Both the position numbers and the translations under genes were made by a program. 13,023 nucleotides of DNA from assembly GCA_964570205.1 (NCBI GenBank), contig CAZMXI010000141.1, forward strand, positions 1 to 13,023, written 5' to 3'. Source of the DNA: CAZMXI01 sp964570205 (GTDB taxonomy: Bacteria > Planctomycetota > Phycisphaerae > Tepidisphaerales > Tepidisphaeraceae). This document shows, piece after piece, positions 8,274 through 13,023 of the stretch. The notes below the pieces were generated by a model that saw nothing but the letters and a program-made list of their open reading frames with translations, was not told the origin of the DNA and did not search any database. Within the stretch, counting starts at the first letter, position 1. Every line of letters starts with the position of its first letter.

Positions 8274-8298
8274 GCCGGCCTCCGCAATCAAGGCCGGC
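8274..8298 (-). promoter_or_regulatory. Perfect 8-bp-stem hairpin in the leader of the serine-hydrolase gene
   Basis: On the minus strand GCCGGCCT and AGGCCGGC form a perfect 8-bp stem around a 9-base loop, ending about 17 bases before the ATG at 8256. No T run follows, so it is not a standard terminator. It lies between the intrinsic terminator of the upstream gene and the start codon, where it could affect translation or transcript stability. The function is not shown. Confidence 0.45.
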
Positions 8299-8317
8299 CC
8301 CGCCTGGTCCCTGATCC

Positions 8318-8352
8318 AAAAAAAGAACGCGGCCCGCGCAACACGAGCCGCG
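8318..8352 (-). terminator. Intrinsic (rho-independent) terminator of the 149-residue protein gene
   Basis: Read on the minus strand, CGCGGCTCGT and GCGGGCCGCG pair as a 10-bp stem (two G-T wobbles) around a GTTGC loop, followed at once by TTCTTTTTTT. It starts about 36 bases after the stop at 8389. It separates this gene from the serine-hydrolase/rarD operon downstream. Confidence 0.85.
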
Positions 8353-8388
8353 CTTGTGCTTTTCAGGTCGTTTCCCGCCGTCGCCCGC

Positions 8389-8838
8389 CTACATCCCCAG
8401 CGAGTCAACCGGCTGGGCGGGGGCGGGGCTCTCGGCCCTGGGCGCCGGCGCAAAGCTCGGCAACGCCACCGGAAACTCCCGGATGGCCCGCACCTGCACG
8501 AACGTCGGCATCAGTTCATGCCGTTTCAGCCAGGCCAGGATGGTCTCCCCGATTCCATCATCCAGTTCCTTCACCTGCTCGCGGCTGACGTGCCTCAGGT
8601 AGTTGAAGGCGCTCTCGCCGTAGTCCACGTGGGCCCGGCGGCTCATCGCATCCACGATCTGCCGGGCATGATCATGCGCCTGCGGGTCCGCATCGACGAT
8701 CGTCCCGATATAAATGCTCGTGGGCGGGCTCGATACGCCTTCGGTTCCGGCGACCGCGTCGGCAAACGCCTGTTCCGGGGTGTCGTACGAGCCGACGAAA
8801 TCCTCGCGGTCGTAAGAGTACGCGTACTTTCGCGACAT
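8389..8838 (-). CDS. Unrecognised 149-residue protein
   Basis: I do not recognise a family. The protein begins MSRKYAYSYDREDFVGSYDT, is rich in charged and aromatic residues in its first two thirds, and ends in a proline/alanine-rich tail (PSFAPAPRAESPAPAQPVD). There is no signal peptide, membrane segment or cysteine. The middle contains a short segment (SIYIGTIVDADPQAHDHARQIVDAM) resembling a small alpha/beta fold and a helical part (YLRHVSREQVKELDDGIGETILAWLK). Support for a real gene comes from GGAG about 11 bases before the ATG, a strong intrinsic terminator just after the stop, and a possible promoter upstream. It is a single-gene transcription unit, likely cytosolic, of unknown function. 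Confidence 0.75.
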   Translation of the reverse strand: MSRKYAYSYDREDFVGSYDTPEQAFADAVAGTEGVSSPPTSIYIGTIVDADPQAHDHARQIVDAMSRRAHVDYGESAFNYLRHVSREQVKELDDGIGETILAWLKRHELMPTFVQVRAIREFPVALPSFAPAPRAESPAPAQPVDSLGM

Positions 8839-9130
8839 GATGTGTGATACTCCGGCTGAGTGTGAAGGGTGACCCGATCGCAGACAAGACGGTGGACGGC
8901 GCCCACCTGTTCGCTCCCGTCATATGGGTGTCTGTTGCCTGGCCATAAACAGAGCTCGCACTCTATTGTACTCGATGATAATCCGAATGTTCACCTAACC
9001 CAGCGCACTTTCCTCCAAATCCTCCCCCGGCGCCCTGAAGCCGTGTTTCGGCCCCTCGCCCGGGCAGAAGCGGCAGCTACCCTGTTCCGGGTCCGCAGGC
9101 GGCCAAAACGGCGACGGTTCCCCCTCGCCT
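8839..9130. other. Intergenic region between the 149-residue gene and the DUF4838 gene
   Basis: About 290 bases with no gene seen. The A/T-rich part near 8940-9000 holds the possible promoter listed separately. A weak CCCCT/AGGGG stem directly after the DUF4838 stop lacks a T run, so it is not called as a terminator. Confidence 0.5.
8965..8993 (-). promoter_or_regulatory. Possible sigma70-type promoter for the 149-residue protein gene
   Basis: On the minus strand TGAACA (8988-8993) lies 17 bases before TACAAT (8965-8970), giving a 4/6 match to the -35 box and 5/6 to the -10 box at ideal spacing. Transcription would start near 8958, giving a leader of about 120 bases. This was found by eye only, in an A/T-richer patch of a GC-rich region. 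Confidence 0.35.
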
Positions 9131-11036
9131 TCAAGGGGTCTTCGCCCCATACCTCTTGGCGTAGGCGGCGAGCAAGCCGGTGCTCGGCGACCATTCGTTG
9201 GAGTGGGTGATCCGGTTGGTCTCGATCGCCGCCTTGAACCGGGCCAGCAGCGCTGGGGCATCCTCTATCCGCAGGCCGTACCGCTCCGGCCAACTCAGTT
9301 GCAGGTGCCACAGCGGCACCAGCAGTTTCTCCACGCGATTGCGAATTGCACGGTCTTCGGTCCTGCCGTACGCCCTGTTGAGGATTGTCAGGCCCTTGGC
9401 GACAAACTCGGGCGGGGTGATCTCCTGCGGGTGCCATCCGTTCATCGGGATATGCACCTTGATCTGCCTTCCGAATTCATCCATCAGGGCCAGGAATTCC
9501 ATCGCATCGTCGGATGCGGTTCCGTAGTAGCCCTTGCAGAAATCGAGCCGGACTTCCATGGGGTCCAGGTTTGGATCCCACAGCAACTGGGCCACGAGAT
9601 ACTGGCGAAGCCCGGACAGCTCGGAACCCGGCCCCTGCAGGTTGCCCTGCACCATCACGCCGTTCACGCCGTGGGCGGCGTAGTAGCGGATGTCATCAAC
9701 CAGCGAATTCAGGTTGGGCGTCGGCGCCAGGTAATTCCAGAAGTTGACGCCGTAATGCCATATCCAGATGTTCCGGGCGATCTTGCGCCAGTCGTCGATG
9801 GCGGCCCGATAGGGCTTGCTCAGTTCCTCATCGCCGATGCCGTGGAAGTAACAGGCGTGGTGGCAAAGGCGGATGATGACGTTGTCGCGCGGCCTGGTGA
9901 CCTTGGGCGCGGCGATGGAGTACTGGTAAGCGAGAGTTTCGACGTACTTGTCCGGGTATTTCGCCTTCACCGCATCGGCGACGGCGTTCACCAGCCGCAG
10001 GATGGTGCCGTGCTGAGCGCCCTCCTCCTTGACGATGGCCATGCACCGCTCGCATTCGCACGCACCCCATCGGCCTGGCCACGCATCGTTCTGCGAGATA
10101 TCCACGGCGGTGAGGCTGGGGGTGAGTNNNNNNNNNNATCCATTTGAGGGCCTGGGCTTTGGCGATCTCGATGACGTCCGGGTGCGAGAAGCACAACTGG
10201 CCGCTGATGGTCTCGGCGGTGCGTTTGCCACCGACGAGACTGTAGTACTCGGGATGCTTGGCGAAGTACTGTTGTGCAGGGACCAAGCCTGCGGCGGTGT
10301 GGACGAACGGCCAGATCAGCACGCCGGTGAACCTGCCCTGGGTGTCGGGCACGGGCTGGCCGACGAGCGGCCGGATGTTGACGCCGTTCAACTTCAGCCG
10401 GGCGGCGAACTGCCAGTCGGCCACGTCATAATAGAGCTCATCGCGATAGACGAACGGGGGCGCATAGGAATAGTCGATCCGCGGCAGTGCCAGCCTGGGC
10501 TTTCGAGGCGTGACCGTGCAATCGGGCGCCAGGAATCGGCACCCGCAAAAGCGCTCCAGGAATACGTAGGTCGCGTACACCTGGCCGCGGTCGTTCCTGC
10601 CCAACAGGATGAAATCGTTCCCCTCGGACTTGATGAACACGCCATCCGTGCCCAACTTCGCCGCCTGCGCCCGCAGTTCTTCGCCGACACGATGGCACTT
10701 CCCGATATAGAACGCCGGCCCGGCTGCCGCCTTGCCTTCGACCACGATGGGCAGCTTGGCGCCCGACACCTCGGCCAGATAGGTCTGAAGTTCAGAAGCC
10801 GCGTAGGCTTCGGCGGGCGAGGCCTTGTCCGGCGTGACGATCTGATAAGCAGACACCCCCGCATCCGCTACAACCATCTCCTGCGCTGACGCCCTGCCCG
10901 CTACCACGATGCCGACTGCAGCGCACAATCCGAACGCCCATGGCACAAAACGGCGAAGCCAACGCCCTCCAGACCTCCCGGGTATTGATGAGTTGGTTGG
11001 TGAGAACGAATCGACTCGGGAAAGTGCATCGTCCAT
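9131..11036 (-). CDS. Secreted DUF4838 glycoside-hydrolase-like protein, interrupted by an assembly gap
   Basis: Two open frames on either side of ten Ns clearly belong to one gene: about 299 codons before the gap and 331 after it. The N-terminus has an extended polar n-region, then RRFVPWAFGLCAAVGIVVAGRASA, a signal peptide or anchor. The next part (YQIVTPDKASPAEAYAASEL, then LPIVVEG, FYIGK, ILLGRNDRGQVYATYVFLE) is the N-terminal alpha/beta domain found in front of family 20/67-type and DUF4838 enzymes. After the gap, VDISQNDAWPG with ACECERC, then IRLCHHACYFHGI, IWHYGVNFWNYLAPTPNL, GVNGVMVQG and QLLWDPNLDP with GYYGTASDD are DUF4838 hallmarks. It is probably an exported carbohydrate-active protein of unknown substrate. 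Start choice: ATG 11036 rather than 11063, because a promoter-like pair ends 7 bases before 11036. The frames differ across the gap; see the gap entry. Confidence 0.85.
10128..10137. other. Assembly gap (10 Ns) inside the DUF4838 gene
   Basis: Ten Ns follow the codons for ALKW on one side and precede LTPSLTAVDISQND on the other. The reading frames on the two sides differ, with 13 bases between the flanking complete codons. If the gene is intact the true gap must be a multiple of three, so ten is a placeholder. The family normally has only a short stretch between these blocks, so few residues are probably missing. Confidence 0.95.
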
Positions 11037-11043
11037 GGGCGGG

Positions 11044-11071
11044 ATTGTGTCAGATGCGTGCATTCTGTCAA
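11044..11071 (-). promoter_or_regulatory. Possible sigma70-type promoter giving a leaderless DUF4838 transcript
   Basis: On the minus strand a perfect TTGACA (11066-11071) lies 16 bases before CACAAT (11044-11049, 4/6 match). Only 7 bases separate the -10 box from the ATG at 11036, so transcription would start at or next to the start codon. No ribosome site precedes either candidate ATG (11036 or 11063), which fits a leaderless message. Confidence 0.4.
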
Positions 11072-11143
11072 TCGCGGCCGGCCTCCCGGCGTCACCCCAT
11101 CCCGTTTCCGACGCCCTTCACTTCGTCGGCATCCGTCGATACA

Positions 11144-11159
11144 TTGTCCCCGCTGACAA
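11144..11159. promoter_or_regulatory. Small inverted repeat between the divergent DUF4838 and CinA-like genes
   Basis: TTGTC and GACAA are perfect 5-base arms around a 6-base spacer, about 60 bases before the CinA-like start. The size and place suit an operator for a dimeric regulator, but arms this short can arise by chance. Confidence 0.25.
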
Positions 11160-11220
11160 CCGGCGGAGTTTTCGAAGACGAACTCCGCTCCGACGGCCAC
11201 ACCCCTTCCGTGAGGCGTTC

Positions 11221-12492
11221 ATGATTCGACTTGCGTTCGCCGTGCTCATCCTCGCCATGACCGCGTGCTCACCGCTGGCATCGGGCGCGGCCCCGGCCAC
11301 GCGGCCGACGGTGGACTACTTCATCATCGTCACCGGCGGCGAACTGCTGGCCGGCGCATTCCCCGACGCCCATGTACCCTTTATCACCCGCACGCTCCGG
11401 CCGCTGGGCCTTAACTGCGTCGGCGCCATGACCGTCGATGACCACGAGCACGATATCGCCGCCGCCCTGCGCTTCGCCGTCGCCAGGGGGAAGCTCGTCA
11501 TCGTCACCGGCGGCCTCGGCCCCACCGACAATGACGTGACGGCCGACGCTCTGGCGCGATTCACCGGCATCGAACTCCGCGAGCACCCCGATGTCATCGC
11601 CCGCATGGAAAAGCGATTCGGCACGCCACGCGACCAGATCCGCCCCAACCTCCGCAAGCAGGCCCGCGCGCCGGTCAAGGGCACGTATCTCAACAGCGCT
11701 GGCGGCACCGCCGTGGGCCTCGTGTTCGAGGCCGATGCTGCAGTGGTCGTCGCCCTGCCCGGCCCGCCTCGCGAGCTTCAGCCCATGGTGCAGCTTGAGC
11801 TGGCACCCTACCTCGGCCGAAAGTTCGGCACCGGCCAGCCCGGGCCCTCCGTCATGATCCGCTTCGTCGGCATCGGCCAGTCGCAGATCAGCCAAACCAT
11901 TCACGAAAAGGTGAAGCTGCCCGATGGATTGATTACCGGATCGACCTTCGAGGGCGGCCGCGTCGATTTCACCTTCACCCTGCCCGGCAACGGCCCCGAA
12001 CGCGAATCGCAGCTCATCGAATTCCGCCGGCAAGTCGCCGATGCGCTTCGGCCATACGTCTATGCCGAGGATGAGACCACGCTCGAAGAACACGTGCTCG
12101 CCCTGCTCCGCCAGCGGCGGGCAACCCTGGCCATCGCCGAGGTGGGCACCGGCGGTAGCGTGGCCGCCGCGATCGACGGCGCGCCCAGCGCCGATCAGGT
12201 CCTCGCCGGCGCTTACGTCGCGCCGACCATGCAGAAGCTCCGCAAGTCGGTCGGCGGCCAAGGCAATGACCTGCGCCAGATCGCCGAAGCCGCCGCCAGG
12301 TTGGCCGAGGCCAACTGGGTCATCGCCATCAGCGAGTTGAAAGGCGAGGGCGCCGCCGCGCATGTCGAGGTGATCCTGAAGATGCCCGATAAGACCGTGC
12401 TTCAGCGCATCCCGCTGCGCGGCCCGGGCGACGCCGCCCGCGCTGCGGCTGAAACCGCAATCATGGACCTGTTGCGCCAGCAGCTCAAATAA
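11221..12492 (+). CDS. CinA-family protein with predicted export/lipoprotein signal and altered C-terminal active site
   Basis: The product is 423 residues from the ATG at 11221, preceded by GAGG at 5 bases. The open frame extends further upstream to 10909, but those codons run through the divergent promoter region. Residues 1-15 (MIRLAFAVLILAMTA) followed by C16 resemble a lipoprotein signal; the lipobox is MTAC, with an uncommon M at -3. Residues 31-200 form the COG1058/MoaB-like domain: GGELLAG (39-45), GGLGPTDNDVT (97-107) and a LPGPPREL block. A CinA-type middle domain follows (FVGIGQSQISQTIHEKV, then the GGRVDFTFTL strand). The C-terminal CinA domain (about 292-423) aligns in length, but the usual ESCTGG reads E307-V-G-T-G-G312, and the usual TGIAGPGG region reads ISELKGEG. 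Canonical CinA/PncC acts in the cytosol as an NMN deamidase; that activity is unlikely here. The gene is convergent with the truncated last gene, 2 bases apart. Confidence 0.85.
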   Translation: MIRLAFAVLILAMTACSPLASGAAPATRPTVDYFIIVTGGELLAGAFPDAHVPFITRTLRPLGLNCVGAMTVDDHEHDIAAALRFAVARGKLVIVTGGLGPTDNDVTADALARFTGIELREHPDVIARMEKRFGTPRDQIRPNLRKQARAPVKGTYLNSAGGTAVGLVFEADAAVVVALPGPPRELQPMVQLELAPYLGRKFGTGQPGPSVMIRFVGIGQSQISQTIHEKVKLPDGLITGSTFEGGRVDFTFTLPGNGPERESQLIEFRRQVADALRPYVYAEDETTLEEHVLALLRQRRATLAIAEVGTGGSVAAAIDGAPSADQVLAGAYVAPTMQKLRKSVGGQGNDLRQIAEAAARLAEANWVIAISELKGEGAAAHVEVILKMPDKTVLQRIPLRGPGDAARAAAETAIMDLLRQQLK

Positions 12493-12494
12493 CT

Positions 12495-13023
12495 TCACGG
12501 GCGATCGCCCGGCTTATCAACATGCTCGATGCGCAGTCCATCCAGGTAAACCTTGATTCCCGCCGATAGCGGATTGTGCTCGCCCAGGACCGTGATCCGC
12601 AGCGTGTGTTGGCCAGCCGGAAGCCCGCCCCGCCACACGCAGACGCCCCAGATGTCGTCGGCCGAATACGTATCAACCACCTCGCCCGCCCCTCCATCGA
12701 TGCTCACGGCAAACCGGCCGCAATCCGCCCCAAGCCGCGACAACACCAGCACCCGGTCACCTTCAACGGCCACCTCGATCGAAGCCCCCTTCTCATTGGC
12801 GGCGATCAGCGTGCCGGCGTGGGCGGGAAGTTCTTTGACCGGCTTCCACGAGCCGTCGGTCTTCAACTCGGCGTCGTCGATGATGTTGGCCGCCCGCCCC
12901 GCCGCCGGTGCAAACGCAACTCTGGCCGACCCGTTGCCCGCTCCGTCGATCGTGCGGATTTCGTAGTTCGCATGCGCATCCGCGCCGGCCGAGTGGTCGA
13001 AGCAATACGTGCCCTTGGCCACC
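12495..13023 (-). CDS. C-terminal part of a protein with a carbohydrate-binding-type beta-sandwich (5' end beyond window)
   Basis: At least 176 codons run from the window edge to TGA at 12495. The GTG at 13022 is an ordinary internal valine codon, not a convincing start, because the frame opens mid-domain. The first ~35 residues (GTYCFDHSAGADAHANYEI, then RTIDGAGNGSARVAFAP) look like the final strands of a fibronectin-III-like or similar beta domain. The rest, with KGASIEVAVEGDRVLVLSRL, FAVSIDGG, VDTYSADD, GLPAGQHTLRITVLGEHN, PLSAGIKVYLDGLRI, follows the pattern of galactose-binding-like sandwiches appended to esterases and glycoside hydrolases. The catalytic part, if any, lies outside the window. 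The assignment is by fold pattern only. Confidence 0.7.
   Translation of the reverse strand, partial: VAKGTYCFDHSAGADAHANYEIRTIDGAGNGSARVAFAPAAGRAANIIDDAELKTDGSWKPVKELPAHAGTLIAANEKGASIEVAVEGDRVLVLSRLGADCGRFAVSIDGGAGEVVDTYSADDIWGVCVWRGGLPAGQHTLRITVLGEHNPLSAGIKVYLDGLRIEHVDKPGDRP
12498..12511. repeat. Perfect 14-base palindrome at the convergent gene junction
   Basis: CGGGCGATCGCCCG begins 6 bases after the CinA-like stop and lies inside the last codons of the convergent gene. As RNA it could fold as CGGGC/GCCCG around a GATC loop. No T run follows on either strand, so a terminator role is uncertain. It contains the GCGATCGC octamer, a sequence over-represented in some bacterial genomes. Confidence 0.4.

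Noticed and set aside
9112..9135. CCCCT/AGGGG hairpin after the DUF4838 stop
   Set aside because: A five-base stem with no T tract is too weak to call a terminator.
10909..11220. Upstream in-frame extension of the CinA-like gene
   Set aside because: It would overlap the start of the divergent DUF4838 gene and put 104 unrelated residues before a good signal-peptide-like start with a ribosome site.
11269..12498. 409-residue open frame opposite the CinA-like gene
   Set aside because: The plus strand has the conserved CinA motifs; the opposite frame is Gly/Asp/His/Ala-rich with no recognisable fold.
1..13023. CRISPR array, insertion sequence, integrase, rRNA or toxin-antitoxin pair
   Set aside because: I looked for regularly spaced repeats, terminal inverted repeats with transposase motifs, rRNA-like stretches and small paired genes, and saw none.

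Overview
The window looks like chromosomal DNA from a GC-rich planctomycete, most likely a Phycisphaerae-type lineage from a metagenome or draft assembly. The reasons are a giant surface protein with a planctomycete-style LEPR-XLL-like N-terminal motif, a DUF1080 protein, a DUF4838 protein, a zinc-ribbon/DUF4190 membrane protein, high GC throughout, and a 10-N assembly gap. No taxonomic marker (rRNA, ribosomal protein) is present, so this placement is an inference.

Layout. Positions 1-3803 (minus) hold the N-terminal ~1267 residues of a very large multidomain adhesin-like protein: two copies of a PPC-PPC-Ig-like block, with a LamG domain and a C-type lectin domain placed inside the second Ig-like unit. 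A ~500-base divergent intergenic region (3804-4302) follows. Next come a zinc-ribbon/DUF4190 membrane protein (4303-5082, plus) and, convergent to it, a secreted DUF1080 (3-keto-disaccharide hydrolase-type) protein (5197-5958, minus). A two-gene minus-strand operon has a serine beta-lactamase-fold hydrolase (7153-8256) overlapping a RarD-like EamA transporter (6215-7156) by ATGA. A strong intrinsic terminator (8318-8352) ends the transcript of an unrecognised 149-residue protein (8389-8838). A secreted DUF4838 protein (9131-11036, minus) is interrupted by the N gap. Divergent from it is a CinA-family protein with a predicted export/lipoprotein signal and an altered C-terminal active site (11221-12492, plus). 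The window ends inside the C-terminal part of a protein with a probable carbohydrate-binding-type beta-sandwich (12495-13023, minus), almost touching the CinA-like gene tail to tail.

How the genes fit together. Several products point to handling glycans outside the cytoplasm: the LamG/lectin surface protein, the DUF1080 protein, the DUF4838 glycoside-hydrolase-like protein and the truncated C-terminal protein. They sit in separate transcription units, so this is a neighbourhood with a glycan flavour rather than one operon. No mobile element, CRISPR array, tRNA or rRNA was seen. I do not see a clear multi-gene novel system. The most unusual single items are the exported-looking CinA homologue with a lost ESCTGG motif and the internally duplicated lectin-bearing surface protein.
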